From positions 1-13,064 of the forward strand of contig CAYVKY010000061.1 of the NCBI GenBank assembly GCA_964452115.1: 13,064 nt of DNA, in the 5' to 3' direction. This document shows positions 6,901 to 13,064 of this stretch, in pieces. The position numbers and the translations under genes were made by a program. The DNA is from CAYVKY01 sp964452115 (lineage in GTDB: Bacteria > Bacteroidota > Ignavibacteria > Tepidaquicellales > Tepidaquicellaceae). A model generated the notes under the pieces. That model made no database searches and had not been told where the DNA came from. It saw nothing but the letters and a program-made list of their open reading frames with translations. Every line of letters starts with the position of its first letter. Within the stretch, counting starts at the first letter, position 1.

Positions 6901-8699
6901 CTTACTGAACCACTAAATCCGGCGCCGTTATTCAAATCAATACTGCAATTATCTAAGAAATTATTTTGTATTGTATATGATTGAATATGAGAAATATTAG
7001 AAGTTGCATTATAAAATTCATCATCTAAATATAATGAGCCCCACGGTTCTGTTGCAGTTACATCTAAAACGTGATTATATTTAAATGTTAAATTATCACC
7101 GATAACGGCAATAGTTTTATTTGTGCCTAGAGAAATATTTTGCCACAATTTTAAACCGGACAAAGTAACATTATCTGCTTCAATATACATACCATCCGGT
7201 CCGAAATTATCTGTAGCATTCAACTGGACATTTGCCTCAATATTCTTGTAGTCGGTAACCGGTATTCCGGAAGCATTTACTCCCTGAATAGTGATACCGG
7301 TTTTACTGACACCAATAAACAATCCGAATTGATATGTACCCGGAACACTGGCAGGATTACTGTTAGGAGCAAATTCGTCATAATTTCCGGGATAAACATT
7401 AATCACCGCACCTGCAGATGCTGCATCAATTGCATTCTGAATTTTATTGAATGCATCGAATCCCCAGATGTGTCCGCCGCAAGATGTTTCCGTATAATCA
7501 TCATCGACATATATAGTTGATTGATTCCCGAAATACATTGCACTTGTATTTTCACCGCCTATTTCCGGATAATGAGTATTATTACTATAAAGCCAGGCTC
7601 CTGATTCATGCTGTGTTTTTGCTAAATAATAACAGGCATTGTTAATGTATGCCTGATTAGTTCCCTGATTAATTCTTGCTAACGTCATTACACTGTATGC
7701 AGTTGATTGCCAGTCATCATCAGTTTCGTGTGCTCCGAAACTTCCGCTGAAAGCACCCCTGGCATCACCCGAAGTGAACTGACAATTCAGAATAATAGTT
7801 TTAAGTTCAGGTAATTTATCGGTATGTATATCTGCCTCATAAAATGCATCCATTAGACCTGATATACCTAATGTATACCACCAGTAATTACTGTTTTCCC
7901 AAGTCGGATCCCATCCGTTATTTTGACCTCCTGTTGGTTTGAAGTACCCCGGATTATTATTATAGCTGTCCTGATATAGAACTTCCGCTATTTCTTTTGC
8001 CATATTCAAATAACCGCCTGAAGGGAAAGCAGCATCCAACGCTTTTGCAGTTAATACATATCCTGCAATATCCCAAGGAATAATTCCATTGTGATAACCT
8101 TGAGATGCTCTATCATCCCGGATATATTGCGCAAACGAAGTTGCGGTGCCTCCATGTTCTTGAATACATAAATCAAATCTTGCCTTTGCTTCATTTTTAT
8201 ATTTTGGATCAGTAATCCCCGATAAGTTATTATAAATTATCAGCAATAATAAATTGTAACTCGTTTTTGAATCCGTTCTTGCCATAATTCCGTTTACTGC
8301 ATCTGTTAACGCTGTAAACGCTGCTGAGTTACCCGTTCTGAGATAATTATAATAGAGCCCTAAAGCAGAAACTCCATATAAATTGCTGAATGTCGCTAAG
8401 CCAGTATTATAAATAGAAGGATAAGTGGTTGACCAATACCATCCGCCTGTTTGGTTATCAGTATCAGGATTGCCATTCCCTGCATTATCCTCAGTAATAT
8501 CTGCCTGAGACATTCTTAAATAATTGGCTCCTGAATTAAAAGCATTGGTTAAATTTACCGGATTTGTTAAAGTTTTACCGGATAATTTTGAAACCCCCTT
8601 TTTTGGAAAAATTAAATTGTCAGACTTCACTTTATTTTGTGCGTATGAAAAATTCATACATAGTACTGCAATTAAAAAAAGATAAATGAATTTTTTCAT
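3966..8699 (-). CDS. Large T9SS surface protein: alpha-toroid, beta-helix, cohesin/dockerin modules
   Basis: A 1577-aa protein starting MKKFIYLFLIAVLCMNFSYAQ (signal peptide; first 20 residues are typical). Approximate domains follow. Residues 50-390: a helical region with GGWYW near 86, NSNYWWYTLG and HETDDDW near 325, resembling the (alpha/alpha)6 toroid of terpenoid cyclase/prenyltransferase-like folds; no complete catalytic motif is seen. Residues 395-690: beta-helix opening with TIYVDDDYTE and FNKIQNAIDAASAGAVINVYPGNY. Residues 700-960: a second beta-helix with NGVYINNSQGNIIKNC and related turns. Residues 980-1105: a sandwich ending HFTLFAFVNP. Residues 1113-1480: cohesin-like, dockerin-like (GDGKINIED and SDGKIEFED) and a second cohesin-like domain. 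Residues 1496-1577: T9SS domain (NYPNPFNPQTT ... KMVVLK). Beta-helix domains suggest polysaccharide binding or cleavage, but no lyase site is identified. No Shine-Dalgarno is seen at the ATG. Confidence 0.93.
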   Translation of the reverse strand: MKKFIYLFLIAVLCMNFSYAQNKVKSDNLIFPKKGVSKLSGKTLTNPVNLTNAFNSGANYLRMSQADITEDNAGNGNPDTDNQTGGWYWSTTYPSIYNTGLATFSNLYGVSALGLYYNYLRTGNSAAFTALTDAVNGIMARTDSKTSYNLLLLIIYNNLSGITDPKYKNEAKARFDLCIQEHGGTATSFAQYIRDDRASQGYHNGIIPWDIAGYVLTAKALDAAFPSGGYLNMAKEIAEVLYQDSYNNNPGYFKPTGGQNNGWDPTWENSNYWWYTLGISGLMDAFYEADIHTDKLPELKTIILNCQFTSGDARGAFSGSFGAHETDDDWQSTAYSVMTLARINQGTNQAYINNACYYLAKTQHESGAWLYSNNTHYPEIGGENTSAMYFGNQSTIYVDDDYTETSCGGHIWGFDAFNKIQNAIDAASAGAVINVYPGNYDEFAPNSNPASVPGTYQFGLFIGVSKTGITIQGVNASGIPVTDYKNIEANVQLNATDNFGPDGMYIEADNVTLSGLKLWQNISLGTNKTIAVIGDNLTFKYNHVLDVTATEPWGSLYLDDEFYNATSNISHIQSYTIQNNFLDNCSIDLNNGAGFSGSVSGRKILNNTINLGAWAGASISFTGSGTGVAWFIHGVGGAIITGNSFSNNSQHIRVRGDYDNTQFNWNSYWNENSFDKAVVCGINPPNDIQEYSYVSGSITMNHVRRIGANIQGEVDHAVANDKVNIKNGTYLEKVIVNKTLTISGEDRDNVIIKGPKTAGTGQTMLLSAPGITLEKVTITRDGNNVTDWAANDNGSGLSFGQGVLNCIVQNIKVTENRNGVYINNSQGNIIKNCLITNNRTGVQLVNNVSNTLIENNDITNNWTLGFVIYYNSVLSPTVNCVVKDNNITGNWYSGIDCKTVSPNTTVSYNFANNWWGTSNLNVVTTPAGEPPYANQIPVQFGGTAVSPGGNEGKISGDLSAKIIYDPWKGKSELYNVTNADLNNDITFNASSAKANFSTMAPSTQGTLSIQRLSEPPSGTPVPPSSAGAVAPIYLSVNATGLPNFTFNCAITIDVSNIANFAAGTKVMFYSTSTNTWVGMEGTYDAVNKTYTFITNHFTLFAFVNPLNPDAVYMAMDLNNPSTSQKWYPNANMNNPIVGSPDWNYTGINTSFYVVPTGTQSFFSSKFYIEWDKTKLPAFTIDAGNMFDGGFFQSRDLSSGNNGKIEVNYASANLNVVPTAGKYLAKINFTGMQPGYTAVSITGADFRYYQEDAQSNVYVTSNDGKIFFYLGDVAKAGDQTMGDGKINIEDVSLFTAAYWSTTGGANFKQKYDIGPTNANGSYWALPTSDGKIEFEDLCIFSIGYGKYAAGQLPQDIKSPLNITLESLTLGSDGYLRAPLKLSGNVSDVRALSIEINKSAGLEYAGVETQGQLQDANGFIIGKCENGKVFVDAAVIGDQDGLNKEGVIANVIFKQTGSNQNAGLYNVIARNSGNSPIGVKFNKDGGLTNGLPVTFELAQNYPNPFNPQTTINYQLPRDVFVTVKIYDMLGREVAMLVNQSQKAGYYSVVWNASQVSSGIYFYKMNAGDFSSIKKMVVLK

Positions 8700-8740
8700 A
8701 ATGAAAAAATATTTAATTTATAAAGATGTTATTTTAAATG

Positions 8741-8783
8741 GCTCGCGCTTGTTTTTGGATATAGCACTCCCGCAGGCGTGAGC
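8741..8783 (-). repeat. GC-rich inverted repeat in the leader of the 1577-aa gene
   Basis: GCTCGCGC at 8741-8748 pairs with GCGTGAGC at 8776-8783 (8 bp, one G-T pair, 27-base loop). The right arm can instead pair locally: CTCCCG at 8767-8772 with CGTGAG at 8777-8782 around CAGG, with one mismatch. The two structures exclude each other. A T-run follows on the plus strand, where there is no gene to terminate; on the minus strand it would sit in the 5' leader. Confidence 0.5.
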
Positions 8784-9012
8784 ACTTTTTTTAATTATTT
8801 TTTTAATTTTAAAAAAAGTTTCTCATCCTTAAATTTCACCCGAAATTGTAATGGTAGCCCCTTAAATTCTGATTTAGTAAAAAAGAAAATTTAAAGTCTG
8901 CATAGCAGCACTATGCTAACGCCCCGAAAATCTCATAATCATATCTCAAAAACCTGCAAAGTGTTCGTGTAAATTTTCTACTGTATTATTACTCAAAACC
9001 GGAACAGGTTAC

Positions 9013-9051
9013 TATGTACTGCAAATTCAACGAGTGAAAATTCTGTACATA
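9013..9051. repeat. Imperfect palindrome, 7-bp outer arms
   Basis: TATGTAC at 9013-9019 pairs with GTACATA at 9045-9051, with a 25-base interior in which TTC (9026-9028) and GAA (9036-9038) can also pair. It could be a protein-binding site or an RNA hairpin; nothing in the sequence decides. Confidence 0.4.
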
Positions 9052-9107
9052 CAAAGAACATTTTTGTTCCAATAACTATATCATTAAAAATAACACCCTA
9101 ATTTAAA

Positions 9108-9132
9108 TTATAGCATAAAAATTGTGCTATAA
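9108..9132. repeat. Inverted repeat TTATAGCA/TGCTATAA
   Basis: There are perfect 8-bp arms at 9108-9115 and 9125-9132 around a 9-base A/T loop, with an A-run on the right side. Nine bases to its left is ATAACACCC (9090-9098), the same 9-mer that precedes both hairpin elements near 3860 and 3965 when those are read on the minus strand. Confidence 0.5.
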
Positions 9133-9293
9133 AAAATACCCGTTTTAAATTGCAAATATTAATTTTTAAATGCAATACTTTTTTCAGAGACAATAAAAAA
9201 ATATTTTTTTCTGTAATATAGCGCTAAACCCCCTACCGGCAGGCTTTTCCGGCTTGATACATCAATTTATAAAAATTTTTTATTTTTCCCGAC

Positions 9294-9320
9294 AAATTAA
9301 TTTTTGTTGCGAATTAATTT
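9294..9320. repeat. Inverted repeat AAATTAATT/AATTAATTT
   Basis: There are 9-bp arms at 9294-9302 and 9312-9320 with the loop TTTGTTGCG. The core AATTAATT is itself palindromic, so the arms also form a direct repeat. In such AT-rich sequence this may be chance. Confidence 0.35.
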
Positions 9321-9417
9321 TTTATAAAAAAAATATTCGGAATTTTATCACCGTTTTAATACCCCTTTATTCAATACCTGAATCAAATCTTCAATCATTT
9401 AATGCCTACAGCATAAA

Positions 9418-9449
9418 TCACTTTGTCACTTTGTCACTTCTTCACTTCT
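9418..9449. repeat. Four tandem octamers across the glycosyltransferase stop
   Basis: Read on the plus strand: TCACTTTG, TCACTTTG, TCACTTCT, TCACTTCT, with no gap. The stop codon of the glycosyltransferase (9444-9442) lies in the last unit, so most of the array is in its 3' untranslated region and changes in copy number would hardly alter the protein. Confidence 0.8.
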
Positions 9450-10641
9450 GAATTATTTCAGAGAGTTTCCCTGCAAGTAACCTTCTGTTATATTTTTCAA
9501 CTTTTGACGAGTCTGCTACCGGCAGTTTCCCCTGCGTGAATAAATTGTAATAATGTAAAATTGCATCCGATATTTCTCCGGGATTATACGGACTGCATAT
9601 TTTTGCGTTGCCGTATTCTATGAGAGTCCTTTTGGCTTCGCTTTCGGGAACGCACGCAATCACGGGCTTTCTGCTCCCAATGTAATCGTATATCTTCCCC
9701 GTCGAAATCATATCGCTGCCTTTCTGTCCGCCTATCATCATCCAAAGCACATCTGCTTCCGTCATTTTCCGCGTACACTCGTTGTGCGGTATGTATCCGA
9801 GATACTCTATATTAAATTCATCACTGTCCGCAGGTTTATACATATCCGGAAAGTATCCCGCAAATTCGAGCACAAGGGATTTTTTCAATTGAGGCATTTT
9901 TTTTACCGCTTCTCTCACTCCTTTAAAAAAATATTCCGGAGTCATAAAATGGAAAAAACTTCCCGCATAAAGCAATCTGAATTTTCCGTCCGTATTCGGA
10001 TACGCCTCATTTTCGCGGAAGTCTTCCGGGTCAAATCCCTGTGATACTATTTCAATTTTCCCGTCAAGCCCCGCGCCATACCTTTTTACAAGCAAATCTT
10101 TTATCCTTTGATTAATCGTTATAACTTTTTTTGCGTGTTCAAGAATTTTCTTTTCATAGTTCATATTTATCATTTTATGAAAAGGCGTCAGATAAAAATT
10201 GTACGGACAGTCCACCCACGCATCTCTGTAGTCAATCACAAGCGGTATGTCATATTTCACCGACAATTCAAATCCGAGCATAAAATCCGTATAGGGCGGC
10301 GCAGTTGCAAAAATAACATCGGGTTTATATTCTGCGATTATTTCATCCGCAAATTTTTTCGCTTTATTTTTCCAGAGCCGCTTTGTATCGGGCAATAGAA
10401 TTGTTTGTGCGGATTTCCCCAGAAATTTTCTCAGCTTCTCATTCAGATTTTTCACTTCCTTCGCCTTTCCGCTGCTGCCGGTTCTGACAATCTGAATGTG
10501 TTCCTTCTTGAGTTCTTCGAGCAGAGTATAATCGAATGCATAATACGCCCCTGTGGCAGAAGTCAGAGCAGTAACCTCCCAGCCGAAGTCAGGCAGGTAT
10601 TTCACAAACTTCGATGACCGCTGCACACCTCCCATTCCCAT
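9442..10641 (-). CDS. GT4-like glycosyltransferase
   Basis: 399 aa from the first ATG. It has a GT-B fold layout. The N-terminal half runs MGMGGVQRSSKFVKYLPDFGWEVTALT, of which GGVQR and the G-W-EV step are typical of GT4 acceptor-side domains, then KPDVIFATAPP at 106-116 and IPLVIDYRDAW at 132-142. The C-terminal half has FRLLYAGSF at 221-229, IEYLGYIPHNE at 278-288 and STGKIYDYIGSRKPVIA at 313-329, the nucleotide-sugar site. It would add a sugar to a cell-surface glycan or lipid-linked precursor; donor and acceptor cannot be read from sequence. The ATG used here cuts off the first beta-strand, which is encoded in frame just upstream (see next entry), so the true protein is probably about 412 aa. 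It diverges from the methyltransferase/GH130 pair, suggesting one glycan locus. Confidence 0.9.
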   Translation of the reverse strand: MGMGGVQRSSKFVKYLPDFGWEVTALTSATGAYYAFDYTLLEELKKEHIQIVRTGSSGKAKEVKNLNEKLRKFLGKSAQTILLPDTKRLWKNKAKKFADEIIAEYKPDVIFATAPPYTDFMLGFELSVKYDIPLVIDYRDAWVDCPYNFYLTPFHKMINMNYEKKILEHAKKVITINQRIKDLLVKRYGAGLDGKIEIVSQGFDPEDFRENEAYPNTDGKFRLLYAGSFFHFMTPEYFFKGVREAVKKMPQLKKSLVLEFAGYFPDMYKPADSDEFNIEYLGYIPHNECTRKMTEADVLWMMIGGQKGSDMISTGKIYDYIGSRKPVIACVPESEAKRTLIEYGNAKICSPYNPGEISDAILHYYNLFTQGKLPVADSSKVEKYNRRLLAGKLSEIIQK

Positions 10642-10680
10642 CGGAGGAAAGTAATACGATATGAAAAGGACTTTTTTAAT
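10642..10680 (-). other. Probable N-terminal 13 codons of the glycosyltransferase, possible ATT start
   Basis: Read in frame with the ATG at 10641, these codons give (I/M)KKVLFISYYFPP, followed by MGMGGVQR. That is the usual opening of GT4 enzymes: KKxLxIxYYFPP then G-GxxR. There is no ATG, GTG or TTG in this frame before the stop TAA at 10713-10711; the best candidate is ATT at 10680-10678. Either a rare ATT start is used, or the start codon is mutated, or the sequence has an error. Confidence 0.7.
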
Positions 10681-10815
10681 ATCGGTTAATTTTTCGTTTA
10701 AAATATGAATTTATATTTTTTAATTCGATATAAAATGAAAGCACGGTATTTAATAAATTTTGGTTTGTTTTACTTTCTCAAAAATTTTAAGTTACAAAAA
10801 AGTAAAACCTAAAAA
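10681..10815. promoter_or_regulatory. Divergent intergenic region with presumed promoters
   Basis: This is the gap between the leftward glycosyltransferase and the rightward methyltransferase, so it must hold promoters for both unless one is read from farther away. It is very AT-rich. TACTTTC at about 10770-10776 is close to the Bacteroidota -7 pattern TAnnTTTG, but no well-spaced -33 TTTG could be paired with it, so no start site is assigned. Confidence 0.4.
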
Positions 10816-11547
10816 ATGCCTAACCTAAAAGTAGCAAAAATCAAACTTGAAAAGTTGTTCCGCAAAGCGGGCAATATGTTCGGAGTTGATGTAAAAATGA
10901 CTGACGAAGAAAATATGCTCCTTCAGATAAATTACAATAAAATTGACCTGATATTCGATATCGGGGCAAATGAAGGTCAGTTCGGTGAAATGATTTACAA
11001 ACTCGGCTACAAGGGCAGAATGATTTCATTTGAACCGCTCACTGATGCTTACAATAAGCTCCGGTCGCGCATAAAAAAATTTAACAATTGGGAAGCGCCC
11101 GAACGGTGCGCAATCGGCGATACAGACGGTGAAATTGAAATAAACGTTTCGGGAAATTCAATCAGCAGTTCGATTCTCGAAATGAATGAACTACACAGCA
11201 GCAATGCGGCGGACTCCGCATATATCAGAAAAGAAAAGGCTCCTATACGCAGACTTGGCACCATCGGCACGGGACTTATAAAAACCGAAAAAAATATTCT
11301 GCTGAAAATTGACACTCAGGGCGCTGAAGAAAAAGTGCTGAAAGGCGCAGCTGAATTTCTGGACAAGGTAAAAGGACTAATTGTAGAAATGTCGCTGGTA
11401 GAACTTTACAAAGGGCAGGCGCTTTTTCAGGACGTCTGCAAACTGCTTGAGCAAAGGGGCTTTCGTCTGACGGGTATAGAAACGGCATTTATAAATAAAA
11501 ACAGCGGAAGAGTTTATCAGGTGGACGGGATATTTTTTAAAGAATAA
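10816..11547 (+). CDS. FkbM-family SAM-dependent methyltransferase
   Basis: A 243-aa protein, normal length for the family. The SAM-binding motif I is LIFDIGANEGQFG at 45-57, followed by MISFEP at 69-74 (acidic residue that normally holds the ribose), AIGDTDGEIEINVSGNSISSSIL from about 99 (typical FkbM region after motif II), and LLKIDTQGAEEKVLKGA at 162-178, the family's D-x-x-G-x-E signature. No signal peptide; cytoplasmic. Family members O-methylate sugars or polyketides; beside a glycosyltransferase and a GH130 enzyme, a glycan sugar hydroxyl is the likely target, as an inference. The start ATG follows an A-rich leader without Shine-Dalgarno, as usual here. The GH130 gene starts 45 bases downstream on the same strand, so the two are probably co-transcribed. 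Confidence 0.9.
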   Translation: MPNLKVAKIKLEKLFRKAGNMFGVDVKMTDEENMLLQINYNKIDLIFDIGANEGQFGEMIYKLGYKGRMISFEPLTDAYNKLRSRIKKFNNWEAPERCAIGDTDGEIEINVSGNSISSSILEMNELHSSNAADSAYIRKEKAPIRRLGTIGTGLIKTEKNILLKIDTQGAEEKVLKGAAEFLDKVKGLIVEMSLVELYKGQALFQDVCKLLEQRGFRLTGIETAFINKNSGRVYQVDGIFFKE

Positions 11548-11568
11548 TATGTTGTAGTCTATGAAGAA

Positions 11569-11587
11569 AAACTTTAATTAAAAGTTT
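11569..11587. repeat. Small inverted repeat before the GH130 start
   Basis: AAACTTT at 11569-11575 pairs with AAAGTTT at 11581-11587 around AATTA, ending 5 bases before the ATG at 11593. It could affect translation of the GH130 gene, but 7 A/T-rich pairs are weak and may be chance. Confidence 0.3.
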
Positions 11588-11592
11588 ATCTA

Positions 11593-13056
11593 ATGAGAAT
11601 TACAGTAAAGCGGCACGATAAAAAAATTTATCCCGACTTAGGAAGGGTTATAACGAGATATTTCGATCACAGCGATAATAAATCCGTATTCCTGATAAAT
11701 AAAATACTCGGAATGTCTGATGAAGAAGTAACTTCGCTGCTGAATCAGGTATTGAGGGAGTTTGCAAAACGGCACAGAAACATCACAAAATTTTTCGAAC
11801 AAAACTATATTAAGGCTGTTAAAAAATTCAGCACCACGCATTTTGATCTGGAAAAAATAGATACCTCCAGAATGCTCCTTATAGGTTCATATTTCACGAT
11901 GGAGTATTCCATCGAATCCGCGGCGCTTTTTAACCCGTCAATAGTTGAACATCCCGACCAGTCGGGACTCGAATCAGGACAGAAGCGGATAATAATGAGT
12001 TTTCGTGCTACAGGTGAAAGCCACATTTCATCTATAGTATTCCGCAGCGGAATTATTGACAGGGACCTGAACCTGCTTCTTGACTCCCCGGGAAATTATG
12101 TAGGGGAAGCCGAAACTATCAAAGACCACGTTTACGACAAAAAAGAATTTCAATTGATTCTGCGCGAACACGAAATGCTCAATGAAACATCGGCTATGAT
12201 TCTGAATCACCTTGAAGATTTTTTTGTATATACGGAATTAAAAGACATCATCAATAAATACCGCGACACATTCAAACTCAATCCTCACGAACGCAATACC
12301 ATCAGGCAGCTGATGTGGCTGGCGAAGTCGCACTATGAGCTTGAGTTTTCACACGACACGGATATATCCGAGCGCGTAATTTTTCCCGTCTCGGGCACTG
12401 AAAGCAACGGCATCGAAGACGCAAGATTTGTGCGATTCGCAGACGACAACGGCGAAGTGACTTATTATGCAACATATACTGCATTTGACGGATTTACAAT
12501 TCTTCCGAAACTTCTGGAGACAAAAGATTTTTACAGGTTTAAAAATCTTCCGCTTCACGGCGAATGCGTACGCGATAAAAACTTTGCACTCTTCCCGGAA
12601 AAGATAAACGGAAAATATGCAATGCTTTCCCGTTTGGACGGTATGAGCCATTATATTATGTTTTCGGACACGCTGACAATGTGGGAAAATATGCAGCTCA
12701 TAAAAGAGCCGCAGTATAGCTGGGAACTAGTGCAGATAGGCAATTGCGGCTCACCGATTAAAACAGGAGACGGCTGGCTGGTGATTACGCACGGAGTCGG
12801 ACAGATGAGGAAGTACTGCATCGGTGCGATGCTGCTTGACCTCGAAGACCCGTCAAAAGTAATCGGCTGCACAAAAGAACCGTTCATCGTCCCCATCGAA
12901 GAAGAGCGCGAGGGATACGTACCGAATGTTGTCTATACATGCGGCGCCATCGAACACAACGGCAGCCTCGTAATCCCCTACGCCGTATCCGATTATGCCT
13001 CATCATACGCTTGCGTTGACCTCGACCTCCTCATCGCAAACATAATGGGCGTATAA
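11593..13056 (+). CDS. GH130-family mannoside phosphorylase or glycosidase
   Basis: A 487-aa protein with the five-bladed propeller signature of GH130. Motifs: FNPSIVEHPDQ at 113-123 with MSFRATGESHISSI at 135-148, SNGIEDARF at 271-279 (D276 is the expected proton donor), KNFALFPEKINGKYAML at 329-345, GSPIKTGDGWLVITHGVG at 386-403, LLDLEDPSKVIG at 414-425, and EGYVPNVVYTCGA at 440-452. Basic residues K329, K390 and H400 fall where phosphate-binding residues of known GH130 phosphorylases lie, which favours phosphorolysis of a beta-mannoside over hydrolysis; this is an inference from spacing. Residues 1-110 are an extra N-terminal region, longer than in compact GH130 enzymes. No signal peptide, so it acts in the cytoplasm, on imported or cell-made mannosides. 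The gene ends 8 bases before the window end; no terminator is visible. Confidence 0.92.
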   Translation: MRITVKRHDKKIYPDLGRVITRYFDHSDNKSVFLINKILGMSDEEVTSLLNQVLREFAKRHRNITKFFEQNYIKAVKKFSTTHFDLEKIDTSRMLLIGSYFTMEYSIESAALFNPSIVEHPDQSGLESGQKRIIMSFRATGESHISSIVFRSGIIDRDLNLLLDSPGNYVGEAETIKDHVYDKKEFQLILREHEMLNETSAMILNHLEDFFVYTELKDIINKYRDTFKLNPHERNTIRQLMWLAKSHYELEFSHDTDISERVIFPVSGTESNGIEDARFVRFADDNGEVTYYATYTAFDGFTILPKLLETKDFYRFKNLPLHGECVRDKNFALFPEKINGKYAMLSRLDGMSHYIMFSDTLTMWENMQLIKEPQYSWELVQIGNCGSPIKTGDGWLVITHGVGQMRKYCIGAMLLDLEDPSKVIGCTKEPFIVPIEEEREGYVPNVVYTCGAIEHNGSLVIPYAVSDYASSYACVDLDLLIANIMGV

Positions 13057-13064
13057 AATTTTTT

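Larger units (their letters stand above)
8700..9441. other. 742-base AT-rich intergenic region without a credible gene
   Basis: It lies between the start of the 1577-aa gene and the end of the glycosyltransferase gene, both on the minus strand. I find no convincing ORF. It presumably holds the leader and promoter of the 1577-aa gene, but no clear Bacteroidota-type promoter pair (TTTG and TAnnTTTG) could be assigned. It contains several small inverted repeats listed separately, plus GCATAG/CTATGC at 8900-8905/8911-8916 and GAACA/TGTTC at 9056-9060/9065-9069. A GC island at 9231-9253 (two CCGG sites, 9236 and 9249) stands out from the A/T background. Confidence 0.75.

Noticed and set aside
7700..7735. 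DDD-W motif in the toroid region as a terpene cyclase active site
   Set aside because: The sequence HETDDDW does not match the DxDD motif exactly and the protein is secreted; a cyclase call is not supported.
9236..9252. CCGG...CCGG as a terminator stem for the glycosyltransferase gene
   Set aside because: Only four pairs with a 9-base loop and no T-run on the minus strand.
9418..9449. CRISPR-like or phase-variation array
   Set aside because: Units are contiguous with no spacers, only 8 bases long, and lie mostly after the stop codon.
9254..9451. 65-aa plus-strand ORF in the intergenic region
   Set aside because: Low-complexity F/I/N/S-rich translation of AT-rich DNA, runs into the octamer array and the end of the glycosyltransferase gene, no recognisable motif.

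Overview
The window looks like part of a chromosome from the Ignavibacteria or a close relative in the Bacteroidota/FCB group. The main evidence is two complete type IX secretion (T9SS) C-terminal sorting domains with the NYPNPFN start and the KM(V/I)(V/L)xK end. Supporting evidence is the low GC content, the start codons without Shine-Dalgarno sequences, and the cohesin-like and dockerin-like modules common in secreted proteins of this group. The genus cannot be fixed from the sequence alone. No rRNA, tRNA, CRISPR array, transposase or integrase is visible.

Left part (1-3790, minus strand): four genes that overlap end to start (8, 4 and 1 bases), so they look like one translationally coupled operon read from 3790 towards 1. 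In order they are a 424-aa cohesin-like/dockerin-like/cohesin-like protein, a 380-aa cohesin-like/unknown/dockerin protein, a 265-aa protein with a T9SS domain, and a truncated paralogue of the 265-aa protein that runs off the window. The first two lack a T9SS tail.

Middle (3791-9441): a 175-base gap holds two copies of a GC-rich hairpin element with a conserved tail. Upstream lies a 1577-aa surface protein, also minus strand. It has a signal peptide, an alpha-toroid-like domain, two beta-helix regions, a beta-sandwich, a cohesin-dockerin-cohesin block related to the 424-aa protein, and a T9SS domain. It is preceded by a 742-base AT-rich non-coding stretch with several small inverted repeats.

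Right part (9442-13064): a surface-glycan type neighbourhood. A GT4-like glycosyltransferase on the minus strand diverges from an FkbM-type methyltransferase and a GH130-family mannoside phosphorylase/glycosidase on the plus strand. The glycosyltransferase's conserved N-terminal strand is encoded upstream of its first ATG, in frame, with no ATG, GTG or TTG to start it.

Taken together, the left and middle parts encode secreted modular proteins that may assemble at the cell surface, and the right part encodes enzymes that probably build or turn over a glycan. A functional link between the two halves is not shown by the sequence.
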